NCBI GenBank assembly: GCA_905188025.1
Contig: CAJJKI010000008.1
Location: 1 to 59,247 of the forward strand
Direction of reading: 5' to 3'
Source of the DNA: an uncultured Eubacteriales bacterium
GTDB taxonomy: Bacteria > Bacillota_I > Bacilli_A > RF39 > UBA660
Length of the DNA stretch: 59,247 nt
Shown: positions 8,369 through 16,980 of the stretch, one piece after another
Layout: each line of letters opens with the position of its first letter
Position numbering within the stretch: position 1 is the stretch's first letter
Notes under the pieces: generated by a model
The model's database searches: none
What the model was told of the DNA's origin: nothing
Seen by the model: the letters and a program-made list of their open reading frames with translations, nothing else
Position numbers and translations under genes: made by a program

Positions 8369-9496
8369 ATGAATAATAATAAAAGAGATTATTATGAGGT
8401 ACTTGGAGTTGATAAGAATGCTACTGAAGCCGATATCAAAAGTGCCTTTAGAAAATTAGCTAAAAAATATCATCCTGATGTTTCTAAAGAAGAAAATGCA
8501 GCTGAAAAATTCAAAGAAGCCCAAGAAGCATATGCCGTTTTATCAGATCCTGAAAAAAGAAAACAATATGATCAATTTGGCCATAGTGCTTTCAATAATA
8601 ATGGCGGAGCTGGTGGTTTCTCTGGCTTTGAAGGATTTGATTTTGGAAATATGTCAGATATCTTTGATGATTTATTTGGTGGCATGGGCTTTAGTGGTAG
8701 CAGTCATAGTAGATCAAGAAAAACTAATAGTCCTAAAAAGGGTAACGACATTCTCTATAGAATGACTATCGATTTTGAAGAAGCTGCATATGGCACCAAG
8801 AAAGATGTCAAAATAGACGTTGAGGAAAATTGCTCTAAATGTGATGGGGCCGGTGGCTTCGACTCAAAAACCTGTCAAGAATGCCATGGAAGTGGAACTG
8901 TCACACAAGAACAAAGAACAATTTTTGGTAGCTTTCTATCTAAAACAACTTGCCCATATTGTCACGGAAGCGGAACCACATTTGAAAAGACATGTGATGA
9001 GTGTCATGGCCGTGGAAAGGTAACCAATCGTAAAACAATAACCATAACCGTACCAGCAGGAATTGACACCGAAAATCGTCTACGTGTATCAGGAAAAGGT
9101 GGTGCCGGAAGCAATGGCGGCCCAAATGGAGACTTATACATTGAGTTTACCGTTCGTGATCACGATTTCTATCATCGTGAAGATGATGACATATATATTG
9201 ACTTACCACTAACAATTACTGAAGCTGTTCTTGGAGCAAAAAAAGATATTCCTACATTATATGGAAAAGTAGAATTAACTATCCCAGCCGGAACCCAAAA
9301 TGGTGAAAAAATGCGTCTTCGTGGTAAAGGTGTAGAAAATGTTAACACTAAAAGAAAAGGCGACATGTATGTAATAACTAAAGTAATTATTCCAGAAAAG
9401 TTAACTCGTGATCAAAAGAAATTATTTGAAGAATTATCAATGACTGACTTAGAAAATAATAAATACTTTAAATCATACAAAAACAGTCTTAAATAA
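8369..9496 (+). CDS. dnaJ: DnaJ (Hsp40) co-chaperone
   Basis: It stimulates DnaK ATPase and delivers clients. The 375-residue protein has the full type I layout: a J domain with HPD near residue 36, a Gly/Phe-rich region (about 75-115), a zinc region with four CxxCxGxG-type modules (CSKCDGAG, CQECHGSG, CPYCHGSG, CDECHGRG), and the C-terminal substrate domains. AAGGAGGTAAC precedes the start. It is the last gene of the operon, followed by a strong terminator. Confidence 0.98.
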   Translation: MNNNKRDYYEVLGVDKNATEADIKSAFRKLAKKYHPDVSKEENAAEKFKEAQEAYAVLSDPEKRKQYDQFGHSAFNNNGGAGGFSGFEGFDFGNMSDIFDDLFGGMGFSGSSHSRSRKTNSPKKGNDILYRMTIDFEEAAYGTKKDVKIDVEENCSKCDGAGGFDSKTCQECHGSGTVTQEQRTIFGSFLSKTTCPYCHGSGTTFEKTCDECHGRGKVTNRKTITITVPAGIDTENRLRVSGKGGAGSNGGPNGDLYIEFTVRDHDFYHREDDDIYIDLPLTITEAVLGAKKDIPTLYGKVELTIPAGTQNGEKMRLRGKGVENVNTKRKGDMYVITKVIIPEKLTRDQKKLFEELSMTDLENNKYFKSYKNSLK

Positions 9497-9502
9497 AAAC
9501 AT

Positions 9503-9563
9503 AAAAATCTCTAGAAAAAACTATTCTCTAAAAATAAGAGTAGTCACCTATAGAGATTTTTTT
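9503..9563 (+). terminator. Two-tier terminator of the heat-shock operon
   Basis: The outer stem AAAAATCTCTA (9503-9513) pairs with TAGAGATTTTT (9551-9561); an inner 8-base-pair hairpin (ACTATTCT with AGAGTAGT) sits inside the loop. A T run follows. Confidence 0.85.
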
Positions 9564-9684
9564 TATTTCAAAAATTCCAAATATCATAAAAAATAAAATC
9601 AAACACCTCATACATTTATTTAATAATTATTCAAAAAATAAACTAACAAATTCCTCTAATAATATTTATCTTTTATTCTAATTT

Positions 9685-9693
9685 TGTTATAAT
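9685..9693 (+). promoter_or_regulatory. rsmE promoter, extended -10
   Basis: TG-T-TATAAT at 9685-9693, about 20 bases before the start codon; no good -35. Confidence 0.6.
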
Positions 9694-9714
9694 AAAAATA
9701 GTTAGGTGATAAGT

Positions 9715-10422
9715 ATGCAACGATATTTTTTAAAAGAAAAAAAAGACAACCAATTAATGCTCTATGAGCAAGATGAGCATCATATAAAAAAAGTCATGCG
9801 CAATAAAGAAAATGATCACATTGAAGCTGTATGGCAAGATACTATTTATCTTTGTAACATTGACAGTATCAACCCATTAACACTATCCATTATCGACGAA
9901 AGAAAAGAAGATCGTGATCTAAATATTGAATTGACTATTGCCGTATCTTTAGTATATGAACAAAAATTTGATCTAATTTTACAAAAATTAACTGAATTAG
10001 GAGTATCAAGGATAATTCCTGTTAAAACAGAAAGAAGCATTGTAAAGATAGATGACTCAAAAATCACAAAAAAATATCAAAGATGGCAAACAATTTGTAA
10101 AGAAGCCAGTGAACAGTCAGATCGCACAAATATTCCAAAAGTAGAAAGAATAATGACTCTTCAAGAATTAACAAAAGAAGTGGCCGATACAAAATTAATT
10201 TGCTCTTTAGGTGAATCAACCAAGCCACTTCATACATATCTAAATGAAAATATCAAAAGTTTACTCTTTGTCATTGGACCAGAAGGTGGCTTCAGTGAAA
10301 AAGAAGAAAAGTTACTCGTAGAAAATTCATTTGAAAGAACAACATTAGGAAAAAGAGTACTACGAGTTGAAACAGCAGCTATGTATGTAGCAAGTATTAT
10401 AAATTATGTATATGGGGGATAA
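9715..10422 (+). CDS. rsmE: RsmE, 16S rRNA m3U1498 methyltransferase
   Basis: An RNA methyltransferase that modifies U1498 of 16S rRNA with SAM. It has an N-terminal PUA-like domain (MQRYFLKEK...DEHHIKKVMRNKENDHIE) and a SPOUT domain with QKLTELGVSRIIPVKTERSI, the SAM-knot IGPEGGFSEKEE, and LGKRVLRVETAA. The true start is ATG 9715; the GTG at 9706 belongs to the AGGTGAT ribosome binding site. RsmE is commonly found after dnaJ in Bacillota, and that linkage is kept here, though with its own promoter. Confidence 0.95.
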   Translation: MQRYFLKEKKDNQLMLYEQDEHHIKKVMRNKENDHIEAVWQDTIYLCNIDSINPLTLSIIDERKEDRDLNIELTIAVSLVYEQKFDLILQKLTELGVSRIIPVKTERSIVKIDDSKITKKYQRWQTICKEASEQSDRTNIPKVERIMTLQELTKEVADTKLICSLGESTKPLHTYLNENIKSLLFVIGPEGGFSEKEEKLLVENSFERTTLGKRVLRVETAAMYVASIINYVYGG

Positions 10423-10424
10423 AC

Positions 10425-11696
10425 ATGGACACATTAATCGATTTTTATAAAGGTCTAGATGCCTTAAACTTAATAATTTTTTGGGGAATAATAGTTGTAA
10501 TAATATTACTCTTAATTTTTGCTATTGTTATATCAAATAAAAATAAAAAACTAAAACAAATAATTGCGTCAAGAAACTATCAAGAGCCATCATTTGAAGA
10601 TGACCTACCTATAAATGTTACACCAAATAAATCAAATAGTAACACTAATGATATATTAACTGAAGAAAAAAGTTCTATCATCAAAGAAGAACCAAAAAAA
10701 GAGCTTACCTTCATTCAAGAAAAAGCACAAGAAAATACCACACATATAAATGAAGAAAAGCCCATTGCACCATTGCCAAAGCCAATTCCTGAAGAAAAAC
10801 ACTTTGTAGCTGAAGAGCATGTCATAGAATATGAAAATAAATTTCCAAAAGAAGCTCCTATCAAAAAAGAAGTAACCACTAGCACTATTACAATACCAAA
10901 CACTCCATATCAAAGAAATGTTTTAAGGGAAATGTCTTTAGGACAAACCTCTCCAATCGGTATTGTAAAACCTCAAAAAAAGGAAATAATTCAAGCTAAA
11001 GAATTAAATAAAAATCTGTCAGAAGCACAAGAAATATCAAGTATTCCATCAAGAAATGACAACTCATCTAGGCATTCATCCCAAGAACCAGTTCAAAAAG
11101 AATTATTAACAAAAGAGCCAGCTAGAGAAAATATAATAACCAAAGAAAATACTTCACAGGTTAACATAAAAGAGCCAGTTTATTCATCATTGCTTTCACA
11201 AGTATCAACCGTAGAGAAAAAAGATTTATCATCAACTAAATCATATTCAGATAATCCTTCTCACCTCAACATAGAAAGAAATAATCATGAAAACATAAAC
11301 AATCCAAAAGCTGTTTCATCACTAAAAGAAGCACATTTAACTTCTACAAATGATATATTTAGAGAATATGCTGACGTTCCAAAACAAAAGCCTACATCAA
11401 GTGAAAAAGAAACATATTTAGAAGAAGTTTCCCAAAAATTATCCGCCGCCGAAAATGATGATAATATTCATAGAACAGCATATGAATTACAACAAGAAGA
11501 AGATGCCATCATAAGCTATGAAGAATTAATGCAAAAAAAGGATAGTATCAAAATAGTAGATGAAGAAGACGCCGTTATAAGTATTGATGAATTAATTAAG
11601 AAAAAAGAAGCTGAAGAAAAATTGTATAATCTAACTCCTGAAGAAGAAAATGATAAATTTATCAAAGAATTAAAAGATTTTAGAAATGATTTATAA
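10425..11696 (+). CDS. Membrane-anchored acidic low-complexity protein, function unknown
   Basis: Not recognised. The 423-residue protein has one N-terminal membrane helix (about residues 16-38), and the rest is hydrophilic, rich in Lys, Glu, Ser, Pro and Asn and probably disordered. The last ~70 residues contain a duplicated block, EEDAIISYEELMQKKDS and EEDAVISIDELIKKKEA, followed by a conserved-looking end, EENDKFIKELKDFRNDL. It starts 2 bases after rsmE, so the two are co-transcribed. The topology suggests a membrane-tethered scaffold facing the cytoplasm or wall; the basic residues after the helix favour the cytoplasm. Confidence 0.7.
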   Translation: MDTLIDFYKGLDALNLIIFWGIIVVIILLLIFAIVISNKNKKLKQIIASRNYQEPSFEDDLPINVTPNKSNSNTNDILTEEKSSIIKEEPKKELTFIQEKAQENTTHINEEKPIAPLPKPIPEEKHFVAEEHVIEYENKFPKEAPIKKEVTTSTITIPNTPYQRNVLREMSLGQTSPIGIVKPQKKEIIQAKELNKNLSEAQEISSIPSRNDNSSRHSSQEPVQKELLTKEPARENIITKENTSQVNIKEPVYSSLLSQVSTVEKKDLSSTKSYSDNPSHLNIERNNHENINNPKAVSSLKEAHLTSTNDIFREYADVPKQKPTSSEKETYLEEVSQKLSAAENDDNIHRTAYELQQEEDAIISYEELMQKKDSIKIVDEEDAVISIDELIKKKEAEEKLYNLTPEEENDKFIKELKDFRNDL

Positions 11697-11853
11697 ATTA
11701 AAATTAAAAGTATCATATGACTTATTTACTATTATAGCCATCTTGATGCTTTTTCTTATGAATATTTTGAACTACGAGAATAATATTGTAATATCATTAA
11801 ACCTTAAAAAATCCATCAATCCCACATTTTTCCTCATATCATCCCATTTATAA

Positions 11854-11882
11854 TTGCATTTTATAGCCTAATAGTGTATAAT
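11854..11882 (+). promoter_or_regulatory. serS promoter
   Basis: TTGCAT (11854-11859), 17-base spacer, TATAAT (11877-11882), about 20 bases before the serS start. The short leader leaves no room for a T-box. Confidence 0.7.
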
Positions 11883-11902
11883 TTCTTTAGAGGTGTGTTG
11901 AC

Positions 11903-13192
11903 ATGATAGACATAAATATAATTAGAACAAATCGTAAATTAGTTGAAGATAATTTAAAAAAGAAATTCCAAGAGGAAAAACTACCACTAATTGATAAAAT
12001 TCTTGAATTAGATGGAGAAGTAAAAAAATTAAAAATAGAAGGCGATAACCTTAGACAAGAAAGAAATCAAAAGTCTGATGCTATTGGAGCTCTATTTAAA
12101 GAAAAAAAAGTATCTGAAGCTAATGAAATGAAAGAAGAAGTAAAAAGAATAAATGAAAAGTTAATTAATATTGAAGCAGAAGAAACTGAATTATCTGCAA
12201 AACTTAAAGAACATATGATGGTAATTCCTAATATTATAGACCCATCTGTTCCTATTGGTAAAGATGATTCAGAAAATGTTGAAGTAGAAAGATTTGGTGA
12301 ACCTGTAGTACCAAACTACGAAATACCTTATCATGCTGATATAATTGAATCTCTTCAAGGAATGGATAAAGATGCTGCTGGTAGAACTAGCGGACAAGGT
12401 TTCTATTATCTTTTGGGAGATATTGCTAGACTACACGAAGCCCTTTTAGCATATGCTAGAGATTTCATGATAGATGCTGGCTTTACATATGCTATCCCAC
12501 CATTCATGATTCATAGCGATGTCGTTACTGGAGTTATGTCATTCCCAGAAATGGAAGCCATGATGTATAAAATAGAAGGAGAAGACTTATATCTAATTGG
12601 TACTTCTGAACATAGTATGATTGGTCGCTTTAAAGATCAAATCATAAAAGATAGTGATTTACCAATCCACATGACAAGCTATTCTCCATGTTTTAGAAAA
12701 GAAGGCGGCTCTCACGGCTTGGAAGAACGTGGCCTATACCGTGTTCATCAATTTGAAAAACAAGAGATGATTGTTATTTGTGAACCAACTGAATCAATGG
12801 ACTGGTACAATAAAATGTGGAAACTAACCGTTGATTTCTTTAGAAGCCTTGACATTCCAGTACGTCAATTAGAATGCTGTTCAGGTGATTTGGCCGATTT
12901 AAAAGTAAAATCATGCGATATTGAAGCATGGAGTCCAAGACAAAAGAAATACTTTGAAGTAGGTAGCTGTTCAAACCTTGGAGACGCTCAAGCAAGACGA
13001 CTAGGCATTCGTAAGAAAGGCGAGAAGGGCACATATTACCTTCATACCCTAAACAATACCGTCGTAGCTACCCCACGTGGATTAATAGCCTTTCTAGAAA
13101 ATAATTATCAAGAAGATGGTTCAGTTAACATACCAAAAGTATTAAGACCATATATGGGTGGAAAAGAAAAATTAATTCCTAATAATAAATAA
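11903..13192 (+). CDS. serS: Seryl-tRNA synthetase
   Basis: It charges tRNA-Ser. It is 429 residues, the usual length. The N-terminal antiparallel coiled-coil arm (about 30-105) is followed by a class II catalytic core: motif 2 around SPCFRKEGGSHGLEERGLYRVHQFEKQE, and motif 3 near TVVATPRGLIAFLENNYQEDGSVNIPKVLRPY. TSEHSMIG is a typical serine/ATP-site segment. AGAGGTGTG precedes the start. It stands alone upstream of fmt and has its own promoter. Confidence 0.97.
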   Translation: MIDINIIRTNRKLVEDNLKKKFQEEKLPLIDKILELDGEVKKLKIEGDNLRQERNQKSDAIGALFKEKKVSEANEMKEEVKRINEKLINIEAEETELSAKLKEHMMVIPNIIDPSVPIGKDDSENVEVERFGEPVVPNYEIPYHADIIESLQGMDKDAAGRTSGQGFYYLLGDIARLHEALLAYARDFMIDAGFTYAIPPFMIHSDVVTGVMSFPEMEAMMYKIEGEDLYLIGTSEHSMIGRFKDQIIKDSDLPIHMTSYSPCFRKEGGSHGLEERGLYRVHQFEKQEMIVICEPTESMDWYNKMWKLTVDFFRSLDIPVRQLECCSGDLADLKVKSCDIEAWSPRQKKYFEVGSCSNLGDAQARRLGIRKKGEKGTYYLHTLNNTVVATPRGLIAFLENNYQEDGSVNIPKVLRPYMGGKEKLIPNNK

Positions 13193-13211
13193 AATAAAGG
13201 TAGGTGTAAAA

Positions 13212-14147
13212 ATGAAAGATTTAAAAGTAATTTTCATGGGAACTCCTACTTTTTCTGTTCCCATATTAGAATCTCTTATCAAAGAATATAACGTTATCAT
13301 GGTAGTATCACAGCCTGACAAGGAAAAAGATCGAAAAGGCCATCTCCTAGAAACTCCAACCAAGAAAATTGCTGAAGAACATAATATTGAAGTATATCAA
13401 CCAGCCAAGATAAAAGAAGAATACCAGTACATTTTAGACAAACGTCCTGATATAATAATAACATGTGCCTATGGTCAAATAATCCCTTCTGCTATTCTTG
13501 ATTATCCTAAATATGGCTGCATTAATGTACACGGTTCACTCTTGCCAAAACTAAGAGGAGGAGCACCTATTCATCATGCCATCATAAATGGAGACAAAAC
13601 TACTGGTATTACAATCATGTATATGGATAAAAAAATGGATTCTGGAGATATTATCAGTCAAGAATCCATTCCCATAGAAGACACTGACAACCTTGACTCC
13701 TTATACGAGAAAATGTCCCATCTCGGAGCTAGCCTATTAATAAAAACCCTTCCTAGCATTATATCAGGCACAAATTCCCGCCATAAACAAGATGAAATGG
13801 CTGTCACCTTTGGATACAACATTACCAAAGAAGAAGAGAAAATCAAATTTAATCATCCAAGTATAAAAATACATAACCTCATTCGTGGACTTAGCACTGT
13901 ACCAGCAGCTTATTGCTTTTTAAATGAAAAAAGACTAAAAGTATATCACAGCGAACTAACCAAAGAAAAAAGCATCACCATCCCAGGCACCATCCAAAAA
14001 ATAGATAAAACAGGTATCTATATTAGCACCAATGACTATCTCCTAAAATTAACTGATATCAAACTAGAAGGAAAGAAAAGATGCCTAGTGAAAGATTTTG
14101 TTAATGGTATCAATCCCAAAGACTATCTTGGAAAGGTATTAAAATAA
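13212..14147 (+). CDS. fmt: Methionyl-tRNA formyltransferase
   Basis: It formylates Met-tRNAi with 10-formyl-THF for initiation. The N-terminal formyltransferase domain has IFMGTPTFSVPIL, INVHGSLLPKLRGGAPIHHAI (Asn, His of the catalytic triad), and TTGITIMYMDKKMDSGDII (the Asp of the triad). The C-terminal OB-like domain binds tRNA. It is 311 residues, normal. It lies 19 bases after serS and overlaps the next gene by one base (ATGA type junction), so the three form one transcript. Confidence 0.96.
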   Translation: MKDLKVIFMGTPTFSVPILESLIKEYNVIMVVSQPDKEKDRKGHLLETPTKKIAEEHNIEVYQPAKIKEEYQYILDKRPDIIITCAYGQIIPSAILDYPKYGCINVHGSLLPKLRGGAPIHHAIINGDKTTGITIMYMDKKMDSGDIISQESIPIEDTDNLDSLYEKMSHLGASLLIKTLPSIISGTNSRHKQDEMAVTFGYNITKEEEKIKFNHPSIKIHNLIRGLSTVPAAYCFLNEKRLKVYHSELTKEKSITIPGTIQKIDKTGIYISTNDYLLKLTDIKLEGKKRCLVKDFVNGINPKDYLGKVLK

Positions 14148-14791
14148 TGAAAGATTTTTTAGAAAAATGGCATAATGATAAAAAATTCAAAGTAAAAATA
14201 AAATTGTTATTATACACAATATTTATAGTCATAGTAACCATCTATGCCGCTAGCCTTAACGCATCAAGCTCATCATCAAACATTCTAAATGGAATAAAAA
14301 ATGAAGTAAATCAAGATGAGTCAACCGATATCATTAATTTATCTCCAGAATATACCTATACCGCTACGGTGAAAATAGATACTGAAATATACACTTACAC
14401 AATTACCAAAACAAAAGAAAATACTACAATCATAAAAGAATATCAGGATAAAGTAGAAAACTATCAATATCAAAACAATAACTATTATAAAATGCAAGAA
14501 AATGATGAGTATATCTTAACTACTAAAGAAGAAGTATGGCAAAATGTTAACTCAACATATATTGATATAAATACTATTAACACATACTTAAAACAAGCTA
14601 AAAAAGATAGTAATCAATATCTTGTATATCTAAAAGATATTATTCTTGGTAATACTAGTAGTGACTACTTTGTAATTCTCGTAAATTCAAATAAAATATC
14701 TATTGACTATACACCACTAGTAAAACAGTTCAATAATGAAATTGGTAATTATGAAGTTGATATTGTTGTGTTGAATGGCTTAAAAAAATAA
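14147..14791 (+). CDS. Single-pass membrane protein of unknown function
   Basis: Not recognised. The 214-residue protein has a basic N terminus, one membrane helix (about residues 19-37), a Ser-rich linker, then an extracellular domain rich in Thr, Tyr and Asn with beta-type alternation (TYTATVKIDTEIYTYTITK). Type II topology is implied. The start codon overlaps the fmt stop. The outside domain resembles small beta-sheet lipoprotein-like folds but carries no motif I can name. Confidence 0.65.
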   Translation: MKDFLEKWHNDKKFKVKIKLLLYTIFIVIVTIYAASLNASSSSSNILNGIKNEVNQDESTDIINLSPEYTYTATVKIDTEIYTYTITKTKENTTIIKEYQDKVENYQYQNNNYYKMQENDEYILTTKEEVWQNVNSTYIDINTINTYLKQAKKDSNQYLVYLKDIILGNTSSDYFVILVNSNKISIDYTPLVKQFNNEIGNYEVDIVVLNGLKK

Positions 14792-14812
14792 AAGATAACT
14801 AAATAACATTAG

Positions 14813-14985
14813 CAAAGAAAAATAATAACAAAAAAATTCAAAAAAATTAAGAAAAGCAAGAAAAGAAAGAAAAGCAAGAAAATCAAACAAAGAAAGAAAA
14901 AAACTATAAAAAGAGAAAAATATAAAAAAGAGAAAAAACATAAAAGTAGAAAAGCTGAAAAATAAAAAGATAGAAAGGAAATATT
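14813..14985 (+). other. Purine-rich low-complexity tract
   Basis: About 170 bases that are nearly all A and G on the + strand, with repeated blocks such as GAAAAGCAAGAAAA. One frame is open from 14813 to the stop at 14963-14965 and would read as a lysine/arginine-rich peptide, but it has no ATG, GTG or TTG start. I see no RNA structure. It ends in the ribosome binding site of the following small ORF. Confidence 0.5.
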
Positions 14986-15114
14986 ATGAAAGAACAAACA
15001 AAAGAAAGTAAAAAAGGTATCATTGCCTTAGTCGTATGTGGAATCTTAACTATAGCTATTATTGTAGCTTGCGTATTTTTCCCAGATGAAATATTTGGCA
15101 TTTTTCTAAAATAA
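14986..15114 (+). CDS. Small single-pass membrane protein (42 aa)
   Basis: A 42-residue ORF with a good AAAGGA site 5 bases upstream. A charged head (MKEQTKESKKG) is followed by one strongly hydrophobic helix (about residues 11-32) and a short tail, PDEIFGIFLK. It has no known family to me. A terminator follows 20 bases later. The site, hydrophobicity and placement support a real gene, but the product could be a small regulatory or toxin-like membrane peptide; nothing decides this. Confidence 0.55.
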   Translation: MKEQTKESKKGIIALVVCGILTIAIIVACVFFPDEIFGIFLK

Positions 15115-15134
15115 AAGAACCTTAAAAGAGTAGG

Positions 15135-15162
15135 AGAGTTAGCTAAACAGCTAATTCTTTTC
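15135..15162 (+). terminator. Rho-independent terminator
   Basis: GAGTTAGCT and AGCTAATTC pair (one G-T) around AAAC, followed by TTTTCTTT. It ends the serS-fmt gene run. Confidence 0.75.
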
Positions 15163-15254
15163 TTTATTATTTATTTAATTTCTTATATCCATAATGATAA
15201 AAAATCTACATAAATTCAAAACCAATCAAAAAACTAAATTTTTTCAAAAAATAG

Positions 15255-15283
15255 TTGACATTTGTCAAAATTAGTAATATAAT
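15255..15283 (+). promoter_or_regulatory. Consensus sigma-A promoter of the ncRNA
   Basis: TTGACA (15255-15260), 17-base spacer, TATAAT (15278-15283). This is one of the best promoters in the window and has no protein gene behind it. Confidence 0.85.
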
Positions 15284-15289
15284 AAAATT

Positions 15290-15735
15290 GCTTAGATAGA
15301 ACAGTATGAATACATTATTGTATACGGTTGTTAAAAAGCAACAATATAGTTATAGTTTAATATGGTATTGATTTTTTAAATCTTTATTGTTTAGATTATA
15401 TTATAATACAATAATGATTGTAACTGTATAGCATGAATTCTTCTAAAAGGGTAGAAGTCTTATCTGCGCTAAGTATAAACAATTGTTATTGAGAAAGAAA
15501 ACTCAAAAGATAAGAAACTTAACTAAATACTGATAATATTTAGGAAATGTTGTAATTATCATATTGTTAAAACTCATTATATAATAGTTATTAATTAAGA
15601 GTAGAAAACTCTGAAGATTTGTTTAATCGTTAATTATTATATTTGGTTTAAACAATTATTAATTATAACGGTCAAGTTATTCACAAACTCGAATCAATTC
15701 GTTTTATCAGAACGGTTGATTTTTGTTTCTCTAGA
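15290..15735 (+). ncRNA. Candidate structured non-coding RNA of about 450 nt, family unknown
   Basis: Transcription from the consensus promoter at 15255 would give an RNA with no plausible ORF (the longest have ~20 codons and no ribosome binding site) but many paired elements. The first domain closes with ACAGT (15301-15305)/ACTGT (15423-15427) and an 11-base perfect pairing of 15313-15323 with 15406-15416. Then come hairpins CTTCTA/TAGAAG (15440-15457), CTTATCT/AGATAAG (15459-15514) enclosing TTGAG/CTCAA, CTAAATA/TATTTAG (15523-15543), and AGAG/CTCT (15598-15612). It probably ends at a weak hairpin near 15690-15726 (AATCAA/TTGATT plus T-rich tail) or at the strong terminator at 15742. I see no tmRNA, RNase P, SRP, 6S or T-box signature. 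Confidence 0.6.
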
Positions 15736-15741
15736 ATATTC

Positions 15742-15779
15742 ATAAGTGCAGTATCCAATATTGCACTTATTTTATTTTT
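15742..15779 (+). terminator. Strong terminator upstream of pgk
   Basis: ATAAGTGCA (15742-15750) pairs perfectly with TGCACTTAT (15762-15770), followed by TTTATTTTTA. Its 3' arm overlaps the -35 of the pgk promoter. Confidence 0.85.
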
Positions 15780-15789
15780 ATTATATAAT
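15761..15789 (+). promoter_or_regulatory. pgk promoter
   Basis: TTGCAC (15761-15766), 17-base spacer, TATAAT (15784-15789). It lies 17 bases before the pgk start, so pgk does not depend on the upstream RNA. Confidence 0.7.
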
Positions 15790-15805
15790 TATCTTAGGTG
15801 ATCAT

Positions 15806-16978
15806 ATGAAAAAAAATATAAAAGATTATAACTACTTAGGTAAAAAAGTCATAGTGCGTTGTGATTTAAATGTTCCCATCGAAGATGGCAAAATTACTGA
15901 TGACACTAGAATTAAAGCTAGCCTAGAAACCATTAAATATCTCATTGATAATTCCGCTAAAGTGATAATTCTCTCTCACTTAGGAAAAGTAAAGTCAGAA
16001 GAAGATAAACAAAAAAATACCTTGTATCCTGTTTACCTTCGCCTAAAAGAACTGTTACCAACTACTAATATTTATTTTAGTAAAGAAACTCGTGGTAAAG
16101 AGCTTGAAGCCTTGGTAAATAAACTAGAAAATAAAGATATCCTTCTAATAGAAAATACCCGTTATGAGGATTATCCTGATAAACTAGAAAGCACTTGTGA
16201 TGAAGCCTTATCAACATACTGGGCTAGTCTTGGAGATATCTTTATTAATGATGCCTATGGAACTTCCCATCGCGCTCATGCTTCAAATGTTGGTATCGCT
16301 TCACACTTACCAAATGCCGTAGGCTTCCTCGTAGAGAAAGAAATAACTGCCCTAGACAACATAATGAACGAGAATACCCATCCATTTATAGTAATCATGG
16401 GAGGTAAAAAAATCAGCGATAAAACTCTTGTAATAGACAATCTAATAAAAAAATGTGATAAAATTCTTCTAGGAGGGGGTATGTGTTTCACTTTTCTAAA
16501 AGCTGAAGGATTAAATGTAGGAGCATCTTTAGTAGATGATGAAAATATTTCTTATTGTCAAAAAATATTAAAAACTTACCAAGATAAAATAGTTCTTCCT
16601 ATAGATATCACTCTAAAAGATCATCAAATTAAAGATATAAGTTCCCTATCAGGAGAAGATACTGGTTATGATATTGGACCCAAAACTATTGAGTTATATC
16701 AAAGTATCCTAAAAGATGCCAAACGTGTCATTGTTAATGGCCCAATGGGAGTCTTTGAAGATCCATTCTTTGCTACTGGTACTAAATCCCTTTATGAAAC
16801 TCTAAAAAATAACAACATTAAAACTCTAATCGGTGGTGGTGATTCTGCTGCATCTGTGAACCTTCTAGGATTCTCTAATTGTTTCTATCATATTTCTACC
16901 GGCGGTGGAGCTACCCTCGAATACCTAAGTGGCTCTTCATTACCAGGAATCACTGTCATCGAAGATAAAGAGGTATAA
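15806..16978 (+). CDS. pgk: Phosphoglycerate kinase
   Basis: The glycolytic enzyme that makes ATP from 1,3-bisphosphoglycerate. The 390-residue protein has RCDLNVPIEDGKITDDTRI at the N terminus, ENTRYEDYPDK, NDAYGTSHRAHAS, NGPMGVFEDP and GGGDSAASV plus HISTGGGATLEYL at the C-terminal nucleotide site. The usual GGAKVSDK reads GGKKISDK here, an Ala-to-Lys change next to the conserved Lys. I use ATG 15806 after AGGTGATC; an in-frame start farther upstream would translate the terminator and promoter. tpiA follows after 2 bases. Confidence 0.95.
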   Translation: MKKNIKDYNYLGKKVIVRCDLNVPIEDGKITDDTRIKASLETIKYLIDNSAKVIILSHLGKVKSEEDKQKNTLYPVYLRLKELLPTTNIYFSKETRGKELEALVNKLENKDILLIENTRYEDYPDKLESTCDEALSTYWASLGDIFINDAYGTSHRAHASNVGIASHLPNAVGFLVEKEITALDNIMNENTHPFIVIMGGKKISDKTLVIDNLIKKCDKILLGGGMCFTFLKAEGLNVGASLVDDENISYCQKILKTYQDKIVLPIDITLKDHQIKDISSLSGEDTGYDIGPKTIELYQSILKDAKRVIVNGPMGVFEDPFFATGTKSLYETLKNNNIKTLIGGGDSAASVNLLGFSNCFYHISTGGGATLEYLSGSSLPGITVIEDKEV

Positions 16979-16980
16979 CC

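Noticed and set aside
11697..11902. T-box leader before serS
   Set aside because: The promoter at 11854-11882 lies only ~20 bases from the start codon, and there is no T-box sequence or specifier loop.
14809..15101. Minus-strand Phe/Leu-rich ORFs opposite the purine tract
   Set aside because: They are composition artefacts of A/G-rich DNA read backward, with no ribosome binding site.
15307..15372. Short peptide ORF inside the structured RNA
   Set aside because: It has about 21 codons and no Shine-Dalgarno site; its bases are taken up by the RNA helices.
15290..15735. tmRNA, RNase P RNA, SRP RNA or 6S RNA
   Set aside because: There is no encoded tRNA-like 3' end or tag ORF, no GGAAAGTCC-type RNase P core, no SRP GGAA tetraloop domain, and no single long 6S hairpin with a central bubble.
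15746..15805. Upstream start for pgk
   Set aside because: The extension would translate the terminator and -10 box; AGGTGAT fits ATG 15806, and the family begins near there.
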